NCBI GenBank assembly: GCA_023252315.1 | Contig: JAJPEB010000043.1 | Coordinates: forward strand, 1-9,093 | DNA: 9,093 nt | Reading direction: 5' to 3' | DNA from: Candidatus Woesearchaeota archaeon | GTDB lineage: Archaea > Nanobdellota > Nanobdellia > Woesearchaeales > UBA525 | Shown: positions 1 through 6,648 of the stretch, piece by piece | Position numbering within the stretch: position 1 is the stretch's first letter | Layout of the letters: every line of letters starts with the position of its first letter | Made by a program: the position numbers and the translations under genes | The notes under the pieces: model-generated | The model's input: the letters and a program-made list of their open reading frames with translations, nothing else | Told to the model about the DNA's origin: nothing | Database searches by the model: none

Positions 1-201
1 CTCCTTGATCCTGCTCTCCGAGAGCGAGGAGACGCAATCGACGATCCCTGTCCGCGCGGGTGCGTCCACGCGCACCACGATATCCTTGGCGCCCGCATCC
101 TCGAGCTCTTCCGCGACGAGCATCTGGCAGCTCCTGCAGTGCATGCCGCTCACCTCTATGCGCACTTTCCTGGCCCTGCCGTCGATGGGTTCAGATGACA
201 T
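1..201 (-). CDS. HMA-domain metal-binding protein, N-terminal part (runs off left edge)
   Basis: The first 67 codons are open to the window edge. Residues 12-67 read as a heavy-metal-associated domain of the beta-alpha-beta-beta-alpha-beta ferredoxin-like type. The metal-binding motif GMHCRSC lies at residues 19-25, the usual GMxCxxC that binds Cu(I) or another soft metal. The start is ATG at 201, which overlaps the last 11 nt of the upstream cupredoxin gene, so the two are probably translationally coupled; an AGGGGTG Shine-Dalgarno-like stretch lies just upstream inside that gene. The domain alone cannot decide what follows. A copper P-type ATPase (CopA), a TauE/SafE-type membrane protein with an N-terminal HMA domain, or a small CopZ-like chaperone would all start this way. 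The neighbouring cupredoxin favours copper export or handling. The HMA assignment is firm; the full-length identity is open. Confidence 0.8.
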   Translation of the reverse strand, partial: MSSEPIDGRARKVRIEVSGMHCRSCQMLVAEELEDAGAKDIVVRVDAPARTGIVDCVSSLSESRIKE

Positions 202-571
202 TGACGACACCCCTGTACATGCCCATGCTGCACGTGTACGTGAACCTGCCCTTCTTCGCGGGAGTGAATGTGTACGAATCCGATCTCGTGAAGTCGGCGC
301 GGATCCCGAGTTCGGGCTGCACCACGAACGAGGCGCATCCCTTGATGGTGCCGTCGTTGCGCAGCGTCACGGGCTTGCCGGCCTCCCCAGTGAACTCATG
401 GGGCGTGTAGCCTGTCTTGTCGATGCCCAGCATGACGATCTGCCCTTGGGGGACGGCAGAGAACGCCCCTTGGCCGGACCTGCTGCCCTGCGCGCTGCAG
501 CCGATGAGCGCCACGATCAGCGCGACGGATGCCATCGCGACCATGGCCCGCCAGTGGAATCCATTCCCCAT
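191..571 (-). CDS. membrane-anchored cupredoxin lipoprotein, CupA-like copper chaperone
   Basis: This 126-aa exported protein has a hydrophobic N-terminus at residues 9-24 and a lipobox LIGC with Cys25 as the probable lipidation site. The cupredoxin-like domain spans about residues 42-126. The usual blue-copper histidine ligands are not apparent. Instead there is Cys79 (KGC) and a C-terminal C114-x-M116-x-M118 motif (TCSMGM). From family knowledge, the Gram-positive membrane-anchored Cu(I) chaperone CupA binds copper with an upstream Cys plus a CxMxM motif, so a Cu(I) relay role outside the membrane is inferred rather than electron transfer. The ATG at 571 is chosen because GGAGG sits 6 nt upstream (578-582) and the signal peptide starts there; the frame is open further upstream but that part has no signal or homology-like character. 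It overlaps the HMA gene and faces the winged-HTH gene divergently. Confidence 0.82.
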   Translation of the reverse strand: MGNGFHWRAMVAMASVALIVALIGCSAQGSRSGQGAFSAVPQGQIVMLGIDKTGYTPHEFTGEAGKPVTLRNDGTIKGCASFVVQPELGIRADFTRSDSYTFTPAKKGRFTYTCSMGMYRGVVNVI

Positions 572-589
572 ATTCCCCCTCCGCAATGC

Positions 590-607
590 TGATATAGTGC
601 TATTACA
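590..607. promoter_or_regulatory. imperfect dyad, candidate operator of the copper locus
   Basis: The pattern TG-N2-ATAG-N2-CTAT-N2-CA forms a dyad matching at 12 of 18 positions, with an ATAG/CTAT core at 594-603. It lies about where transcription of the cupredoxin gene should start, if the minus-strand TATA box at 619-628 is used, so a bound regulator would block that start. The adjacent membrane winged-HTH protein is the obvious candidate binder. This is inference from symmetry and position; short dyads occur by chance. Confidence 0.35.
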
Positions 608-610
608 ATG

Positions 611-628
611 GATGAAACAATATATAAT
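611..628. promoter_or_regulatory. overlapping divergent archaeal promoters
   Basis: The AT-rich block AATATATAAT at 619-628 reads as a TATA box in both directions. On the plus strand a purine-rich BRE-like GATGAAAC (611-618) precedes it, predicting a start near 650, about 33 nt before the winged-HTH ATG. On the minus strand the start would fall near 597, about 26 nt before the cupredoxin ATG. It is the only strongly AT-rich block in the spacer of an otherwise GC-rich locus. Confidence 0.5.
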
Positions 629-682
629 ACGTCGCGTAACACCGCGGCGGGGCGCAAGGGGCGCCGGGGAGGTCGTTTCGCC

Positions 683-1186
683 ATGGGAAACATCAGCGAG
701 AAGGCGCTTCGCGACATCGCGCTCGCCGCGCTCGCAGGCTTGCTTGCGGCGGCGATATGGATGGCGTTCGTCACGTACAACCACCACGAGGAGGGGGACG
801 GGGCGCTCATGCGCTTCGCAGTCGACCACCATCTCGGGATCATGGTGGGGCTAGTGCTCGTCTCCATCGTGTTCGGCTTCGCGTCCTCCCGGTTCCTCTA
901 TGCGCGGCTCCAGGAGAGCAGGAGGGCATCGAGAGGGATGCTCGACGTGGTGCTGCTGTTCCTGAGCGCGGAGGAGCGCACGGTCGTGAACTACCTCGTC
1001 GAGCGCGGGGGCGAGACGACGCAGGCGGAGATCTCGCGGCTCCCGCGCATGACGCGCGTGAAGGCGCACCGCTCGCTGCAGAAGATGCAGGAGAAGCGGA
1101 TCGTGGACCTCGTGCCGCACGGGAAGATGCGCAGGGTGGTGCTGAAGGAGGGCATCCGGGGAGTCCTGATCGAGGGGGAGAGGTAG
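683..1186 (+). CDS. membrane-anchored winged-HTH transcriptional regulator
   Basis: This 167-aa protein has two predicted TM helices (about residues 9-31 and 50-68) followed by a cytoplasmic C-terminal winged helix-turn-helix domain (about 93-163). The HTH core contains TQAEISRLPRMTRVKAHRSL and a basic wing KMRRVVL. This resembles the archaeal predicted membrane-associated regulators of COG2512. The loop between the TM helices is rich in potential metal ligands: YNHHEEGD near residues 32-39 and DHH at 48-50. By topology it would face outside. ATG 683 is chosen because GGGGAGGT lies at 666-673, 9 nt upstream; an in-frame ATG at 608 precedes the probable TATA box, so it would not be on the transcript. 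Divergence from the cupredoxin-HMA pair suggests it controls that pair and senses extracytoplasmic metal; that role is inferred. Confidence 0.8.
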   Translation: MGNISEKALRDIALAALAGLLAAAIWMAFVTYNHHEEGDGALMRFAVDHHLGIMVGLVLVSIVFGFASSRFLYARLQESRRASRGMLDVVLLFLSAEERTVVNYLVERGGETTQAEISRLPRMTRVKAHRSLQKMQEKRIVDLVPHGKMRRVVLKEGIRGVLIEGER

Positions 1187-1252
1187 CCGCGCACCCTGGT
1201 CCGAGATACCTATCCATCTGCGAGGGAAATGCGCGCTGCGCTGCACAAATCC

Positions 1253-2925
1253 TTATCGCGAAAGGTACGGCATCATCCTCTCTGGCGAGATCCTCGTACC
1301 GCTCCTGAGCGCCTCGTTAAGCACTGTCGCGAGCACTGCCTGCGGCGCAGGGAACCCTCCGATCACGTCGACGCGCGTCTCGATCCCGTAGGAGCTTTGC
1401 ATCCGCGCTCTGTCCGAGAGAGCGCCTGCACTGCATGCCGCGAAATGCGTGCCCGTGAGAAGCTGCCGATAGACATTCCATCGCATATCTCGCCGTACGC
1501 TCTCGCTGGTGTCGAGCGCCCCGATGAGCCCCTCGAGGAACTCCTTCTGTCCGTTCACGAGCGCAAGGCGCGGCATCACGAGGTACGCCCCCATCGTCCC
1601 TGCAAAGAAGACGCTGCCCTCCTCGAAAAGCGTGCGAGGCGGGCCATACTCGAATGCGGTCACCTCTCCCGAGCATGAGGTGAGCACCGCAGGGATGCGC
1701 TCACTCCTGCAGAGATCAAGGAACGGCAGGTATGTCTCAACCTCTTGCGTGCGCAATCCCGCGGAGCCTGTCGCGCGGATGACGATGCCACTGGGCTGCG
1801 TCCGCTCCAGTTCCTTGCGCAGGAGATCGGGGTCGGAGATGCCGTCGATGGCCTTGAGGCGCCGGAAATCCATGCAGGTGTTCTTCTGGTCCGCATGCCT
1901 GCTCCAGAAGTCCACGATTCCTTGCGCGAGAGGCTCGCCGACGCCATGATCGTAGAGCACTGCGCGCAGTATCCCCTGCCACAGGTGCGATTCCTTCGAC
2001 GAGTGCGTCCTGCGATAGTTCTCTATGATCGCGAGGGAAGGGATGACGTCGTGCGCGAGCGTGCCTTGCGCGACGCCCCGCGCGAGGGTTTCCTTTAGGC
2101 AGCCATACATCCCGTCGACGCCTGACCCCTGCAATGGCTTGCGCTCGAACCCCAGGATCGGCACCGTGGGCAGGGAACCTCTCGCGAACACCGCGCGCTG
2201 GTCCGCGGTGTCGAGCGCCCAGTCGGGCAAGCTTATCGAATATATCGAGAACCTCCTTCCCGTACTGGGGTCCGCGATATATTCGATAAGCTTGCCCGAC
2301 TGGAGCATACGCTCGAGGCGGCTGCGGGAGAAGTACGGGCTCGCAGAGGTGCGTGCCGGGCGGATATCGCCGATCGCGATGGTGGCGAGGCAGGTCCCGC
2401 GCCTCGGGTCGAAGTCGCGCGTATGCCAGTCCGCAGCGCTGCCCGCAGTGTCCGTCCTATGCGTGATGATCCTCCCGTTCGGGCGCGTCGCCATCACGCC
2501 TCCCGCCGTACCGTACCTCAAGAAGAGCCCCGCGGCAAGAGAGTTCCCTGGCGCGTCGGACTCGGGATCGGCTTGGTCGCGGATCGAACCCAGGAAGACG
2601 ACAGGCTTGTCGATGCGCGCGTTGCCAGCGAGCGCCATTGTCGCAGCCGCGAGGTCCATCGTATCCGTGCCGTGGATCACGATCGCGCCGTTCGCGTCAG
2701 GGAGCCTGTCAAGGATCATGTCGCACATGCGCACGAGGTCCGTGCGGGGATGCGCCGAGCTGTCCCGCGCAAATCCAGGATCCAAGACATCGTAGCGCGC
2801 GCCGGGGACTGACTGGAGGATATCCACCACAGCGCCCTGCGCGCCACTCTCGACCTGGAGCACTCCCGACTCGTCGTGTCCCTCCCTATCGTCCCGCCCG
2901 TAGGGACGAGGAGGGTCGGCTTCAT
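1253..2925 (-). pseudogene. L-asparaginase-like protein, frameshifted near the 5' end
   Basis: Asparaginases hydrolyse L-Asn to Asp and ammonia. The gene starts at ATG 2925 with KPTLLVPTGGTIG, which carries the catalytic TGGTIG threonine motif, but that frame then diverges. The remainder reads in another frame (GHDESGVLQVESGAQ onwards, to the TAA at 1253-1255). One extra base within about 2878-2889 would rejoin them. The second frame carries HGTDT (residues 64-68 counted from GTG 2863), SDAPGNSLAA, and a C-terminal domain with GIVIRATGSAG, TSCSGEVTAFEYG and AGTMGA. The Lys expected in the later catalytic motif (TKTNT-type) seems to be Arg135, a by-eye alignment. About 100 residues (245-355) are inserted between the domains and about 65 are added at the end, giving roughly 557 aa against a usual 330. 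It could be a true pseudogene, a sequencing or assembly error, or less likely recoded. It is not a clear GatD, as no GatD N-terminal domain or gatE is visible. Confidence 0.75.
2219..2303. repeat. perfect 29-bp inverted repeat with 27-nt loop
   Basis: Positions 2219-2247 and 2275-2303 are exact reverse complements over 29 bp, around a 27-nt loop (2248-2274). I paired every base and found no mismatch; pairing stops at both ends. It lies wholly inside the asparaginase-like reading frame, where the arms encode about residues 187-196 (QSGKLIEYI) and 206-215 (IYSISLPDW). The transcript would form a very stable hairpin. Confidence 0.95.
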
Positions 2926-2947
2926 CGTCGCGGAGATGCCGGACGAG

Positions 2948-2965
2948 CTTATATAGTTTTTCGGA
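2948..2965 (-). promoter_or_regulatory. TATA/BRE promoter of the asparaginase-like gene (leaderless)
   Basis: On the minus strand CCGAAAAAC followed by TATATAAG matches a BRE-plus-TATA element. The TATA centre near 2952 lies about 26 nt before ATG 2925, which would place the transcription start at the start codon itself. This supports 2925 as the true start of the broken gene. It is the only promoter-like element in the 97-nt gap before the SMC stop. Confidence 0.65.
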
Positions 2966-3022
2966 TTCTCTCCTTCGAAGTGGTGGAGGAAAACAGCATG
3001 CGAAGCCCTTACGACGCCCGGC

Positions 3023-6000
3023 TCATATCTTGAGCGTCGTGACCTTGCTGATCCCGTGCTCGTTCATCGACACGCCGTAGAGGTTGTCCGCCTCCGAGAT
3101 GATCGCGTCGTTGTGGCTGATGACGAGGTACTGCGCGTCCTTGCAGTACGCGCGCACGAGCTTGCCGAGCTTCTCGGAGTTGTGCTTGTCGAGCGCCGCG
3201 TCCACCTCGTCGAGCACGTAGAACTGCGCGGGCTCGTGCTCCTGCACCGCGAAGAGGAATGCGAGCGCGGTCATCGTCTTCTCACCGCCCGAGAGCGAGC
3301 GGATGTCCATGAACTTCTTGCCCGAGAGCTTGACCTTGATAGCCACCCCGCCCGAGAAGACGTCCTTGGGGTTCTCGATCTCGAGGTACGCCTCGCCCTT
3401 CGCCGAGAGCGTCGTGAAGATGCGCTGGAAGTTGCGGTTGAGCGCGTCGAAGGCGCGCATGAAGATCTCGGCCTTCTTCGCGTCGATCTCGTTGATCATC
3501 ACGAGCACGTCCTCGCGCTCGAGCGCGAGCTTCTCGCGCTTGCCGACGAGGTCCTTGTACTCGCGCTCCACCTGCTCGTACATGTCGAGCGCCTTCATGT
3601 TGACGGCGCCGATGCCGGCGAGCATGCGCTCGAACTCCTTGATCTCGACGAGGCAGTCCTCCTCCTTCTTGCCGGGGAACGCCTCGACGTCGAGGTAGCG
3701 CGCGAGCTCCTCGTCCACGCCCGCGAGCTCCGCCTTCACGCGCGCGAGCTCCATCGAGACGTTGATGTTCTTCGCCTCCATCTCGCGCGCCTTGAGCTGG
3801 TGCTTGTCGATCTCGCCCTCGAGCTTGCCGATGCGCTCGGACGCCTGCTCGCGCTGCGCGAAGAGGCCCTTGAACTGGCTGAGGAACTTCTTCTCGAGCT
3901 CGTCCTTCTCCTTGAGCGATCTCTCGAGCGCGGCGAGCGACGCGCGCAGCGCCTCCTGCTCGTCGCGGAACGACTGCAGCTCGCGGTCCTGCTGCTTCAT
4001 GATCTCCTTGATTCGCGCGGCCTCGGGACCGAGCACGGACGTGAGCTGCGCGTCGTTCGCCTTCATCTTCGCCGCGATGCCCGAGATGTGCTCCCTGACC
4101 GACGCCTGCTTCTCCTCGAAGCTCGTGAGCTGGGCGAGCACCTCGGGGCTGCGCATGCCGCTGATCTGCTCGCGCAGCCTCTGCTTCTCGATCTTGAGGC
4201 TCGCGAGCTCGCGGTTCGCTCGGCTCACCCTCGCGACGATGTCGTCGAGCTCCTTCTCGAGGCGCGCGCGCTCGTCCTGCATGCGCTGCTTCTCCTGCTT
4301 GTCGAGCGCGAGGTCCTGCGAGTCGATGTGCAGCGTCTTCTCGATCGTGATGACTTCCGCCTCGAGCTCCGCCTTGCGCGAGCGCAGCCCCTCGATCACG
4401 CGCTCGGTGTCGCGCCGCTTCTGCTCGAGCTTCGCGAGCACGTTCTCAGAGTCCGCGAGCTCGCGCTCGAGGCGCGCCACGCGCTCCGCGAGCTCCTTGC
4501 CCGCGAAGCCCATGCCCGTGCGCCCCTTCGCGCGGAAGCCTCCCTGCATCGCACCCGAGGTGTCCGCGAGATCGCCCTGCAGCGTGACCATGCGCGCCTT
4601 GCCGATGCCGATGCGGCGCGCGGTCTCGAGCGTGTCGACGACCACGGTGTTGCCGAGCACGAAGCGGAACACGGGCTCGAAGCGGCGGTCGTAGTCGACG
4701 AGGTCGATCGCGAGCCCGACGACGCCGTCTTTCTTCGCGAGCTCCTTGAGCGACGCGTCGACGGCGGGCGCGCGCAGCCGGTTGAGCGGGAGGAACGTCG
4801 CGACGCCGTGCTGGCCGCGGCGCAGGAAGTCGATGCACTCGCCCGCGGTCTTGTCGTCCTCGACGACGATCGAGGAGAGCCTACCGCCCGCCGCGATCTC
4901 GAGGGCGAGCTGGTGCTCGCCGCGCACGGTGCCGAGCTCGGCGACGGTGCCGACGACGCCCTTCATCTTGTCCTTCTGCGCGAGCACCTTCGCGACGGCG
5001 GCGCCGCCCGCGCCCCCTTCCTTGAGCGAGAGCGACTCCGCGCGCAGGCGCGTGAGCTCGTCCGTCGCCGCCGAGACCTTCGCGCGCGCGCTCGAGAGCT
5101 GGCTCGCGATGCTCGCGTCGTCCGAGAGCGCCCCCTGCAGCTCCTTCGTCGCCTGCTTGAACGCGTCCTGCTTGCCCTTGAGCGCGTCGAGCTGCTTCCT
5201 GTTCGACTTCTCGGCCTCGAGCACCTTCGCCATGCGCTCGTCCGCCTGCTCGGCGCGGATGTCGAGGCGGTCCTTCTCGCGCAGCTTCTCCTGCTGCTCC
5301 GCGCGCATCCGCGCGAGCTCGTCCTGGAGCCGCTCCGCCTTCGCGTCGATCTCCTCGATCTGCTTGTCGAGCCTGCCCGCGTCGTCGACCGAGTGCTTGC
5401 GCTTGAACTCCGCGATGCGCTCGCCGACCTGCGCGAGGCCGCGCTGGCTCTCCTGCGCGTCGCGCTCGAGCTCGCGCTTCTCCTCCTCGATGTACTTGAT
5501 CCTCTCGAAGAGCTCCTGGTTCGTCTTGACGAGGCTGTCCCTCCTCTCGCCGACCTTGACGACCTCCTGCGAGAGCGTCTCGACCCTCGCCTTCTTGACC
5601 CCGATGTCGACGCGCAGGGTCTCGACCTCCTTGTGGAGCGCGACCTGCTCCTTCTCGCCCTTGCGCTCGATCTCCCTGTTGATCTCGTCGATCTCCTTGC
5701 GGTTCGCGCCGACCTGCGCGCGCGCCTCCTCGATCCTGCCCTGCGCGAGCGCGATCTCCTCCTGGTGCTTCCTACCGATCGCCTCGTGCTTCTCGCGCTC
5801 CTGCATGCGCTTGGAGCGGCGCACCTCGAGCACCGTCTTCTTGTTGCGGCGCAGCGAGTCCTGGAGCTGCCTGAACTGCATCGCCTGGTCGCGCTCGGAC
5901 TTGAGCTCGCGCAGGTACGCCTCGCGCTCGGTCAGGATGATGTGCGTCTCGTTGAGCTTCTCGTCGACGCGCTCGAGCTCCTTGAGCGCCTTCTCCTTCT

Positions 6001-6535
6001 TCTCCTCGTAGACGCCGATGCCCGCGATCTCCTCGATGAGCTGCCTGCGCTCGAGGCCCGACATCTCGATGAGGTGGATGATGTCGCCCTGCAGGATGAT
6101 GTTGTGGCCGTCGGGGTCGATGCGCGCCTTCTCGAGCATCTCGACGACCTCCTGGCGCGTGCGCTTCCTGTCGTTGATCTCGTAGTCGCTCTGGCCGCTC
6201 TCCTTGACGGTGCGCGTGATCTTGAGCTCGGGGAATCCCTCGCCGAAGACCTTCGACGCGTTGTCGAAGTAGATGCTGACCCTGCCCTCCTTCGCGGGCT
6301 GCTTCGTCTTGCCGCCGTTGTAGATGAGGTTCGCGGTCTTCTCCGCGCGAAGCCCCTTGCTCCCGGACTTGCCGAGCACGAAGACGAGGCTGTCGAGGAT
6401 GTTCGACTTGCCCGAGCCGTTGGGGCCGAGCACGACGTTGTACTTCTCGCCGAAGATGAGCTCCGTCTGGTTCGCGAAGGACTTGAATCCCTTCATCTCC
6501 ATCCGCGTGATGCGCGTCTCTCCTATGCCTACCAC
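3023..6535 (-). CDS. smc: chromosome segregation/condensation ATPase SMC
   Basis: This 1170-aa protein has the full SMC layout. The N-terminal ATPase half contains Walker A GPNGSGKSN (residues 37-45, Lys43), GLRAEKTANLIYNG (61-74) and Q-loop NIILQGDII (Gln149). A long coiled coil follows, then a hinge at about 515-665 containing GVVGTVAEL and GGFRAKG, and a returning coiled coil. The C-terminal half contains signature LSGGEK (1081-1086), Walker B YVLDEVD (1106-1112), the D-loop ALD and H-loop His1141. No catalytic element is missing. It dimerises through the hinge and compacts and separates chromosomes, normally with a ScpA-type kleisin, which is not in this window. The start is GTG 6535; a TATA box near 6573 predicts transcription from about 6546, making this the first start codon available. 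ATG 6502 (MEMKGF) is the alternative, with a GGAGAG well upstream. Codons end almost uniformly in G or C. Confidence 0.97.
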   Translation of the reverse strand: MVGIGETRITRMEMKGFKSFANQTELIFGEKYNVVLGPNGSGKSNILDSLVFVLGKSGSKGLRAEKTANLIYNGGKTKQPAKEGRVSIYFDNASKVFGEGFPELKITRTVKESGQSDYEINDRKRTRQEVVEMLEKARIDPDGHNIILQGDIIHLIEMSGLERRQLIEEIAGIGVYEEKKEKALKELERVDEKLNETHIILTEREAYLRELKSERDQAMQFRQLQDSLRRNKKTVLEVRRSKRMQEREKHEAIGRKHQEEIALAQGRIEEARAQVGANRKEIDEINREIERKGEKEQVALHKEVETLRVDIGVKKARVETLSQEVVKVGERRDSLVKTNQELFERIKYIEEEKRELERDAQESQRGLAQVGERIAEFKRKHSVDDAGRLDKQIEEIDAKAERLQDELARMRAEQQEKLREKDRLDIRAEQADERMAKVLEAEKSNRKQLDALKGKQDAFKQATKELQGALSDDASIASQLSSARAKVSAATDELTRLRAESLSLKEGGAGGAAVAKVLAQKDKMKGVVGTVAELGTVRGEHQLALEIAAGGRLSSIVVEDDKTAGECIDFLRRGQHGVATFLPLNRLRAPAVDASLKELAKKDGVVGLAIDLVDYDRRFEPVFRFVLGNTVVVDTLETARRIGIGKARMVTLQGDLADTSGAMQGGFRAKGRTGMGFAGKELAERVARLERELADSENVLAKLEQKRRDTERVIEGLRSRKAELEAEVITIEKTLHIDSQDLALDKQEKQRMQDERARLEKELDDIVARVSRANRELASLKIEKQRLREQISGMRSPEVLAQLTSFEEKQASVREHISGIAAKMKANDAQLTSVLGPEAARIKEIMKQQDRELQSFRDEQEALRASLAALERSLKEKDELEKKFLSQFKGLFAQREQASERIGKLEGEIDKHQLKAREMEAKNINVSMELARVKAELAGVDEELARYLDVEAFPGKKEEDCLVEIKEFERMLAGIGAVNMKALDMYEQVEREYKDLVGKREKLALEREDVLVMINEIDAKKAEIFMRAFDALNRNFQRIFTTLSAKGEAYLEIENPKDVFSGGVAIKVKLSGKKFMDIRSLSGGEKTMTALAFLFAVQEHEPAQFYVLDEVDAALDKHNSEKLGKLVRAYCKDAQYLVISHNDAIISEADNLYGVSMNEHGISKVTTLKI

Positions 6536-6567
6536 CCTCGAGCTTGTCCTCGGACGCCCCAGGGGAA

Positions 6568-6577
6568 GTATTTAAGG
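6568..6577 (-). promoter_or_regulatory. TATA box of smc
   Basis: CCTTAAATAC on the minus strand is the only AT-rich hexamer-or-longer block in the 113-nt gap between the RNase HII stop and the smc start. Its spacing predicts a start about 11 nt before GTG 6535, giving a near-leaderless transcript. Confidence 0.55.
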
Positions 6578-6648
6578 ATTGCGCGGGGGTGTCCGACGGA
6601 GATGGCCTGCCAGGGTCCCAGGGTGGCCCGTAGCCGCCCGTCTGCCCT

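Noticed and set aside
608..682. Earlier in-frame ATG of the winged-HTH gene
   Set aside because: It precedes the probable TATA box and would not be transcribed; ATG 683 has GGGGAGGT upstream and leads directly into the first TM helix.
572..832. Extended start of the cupredoxin frame upstream of 571
   Set aside because: It runs through the spacer and promoter and into the divergent gene; ATG 571 has GGAGG and a proper lipoprotein signal.
1187..1252. Terminator between the convergent winged-HTH and asparaginase-like genes
   Set aside because: No oligo-T run or convincing hairpin was found in these 66 bases.
2025..2795. 256-aa open frame on the plus strand opposite the asparaginase-like gene
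   Set aside because: No recognisable motif; its QSGKLIEYI and IYSISLPDW segments merely reflect the inverted repeat read from the other strand.
1253..2925. Asparaginase-like gene as GatD of the archaeal Glu-tRNA(Gln) amidotransferase
   Set aside because: The asparaginase motif starts within the first 10 residues, so the GatD N-terminal domain is missing, and no GatE gene is adjacent.
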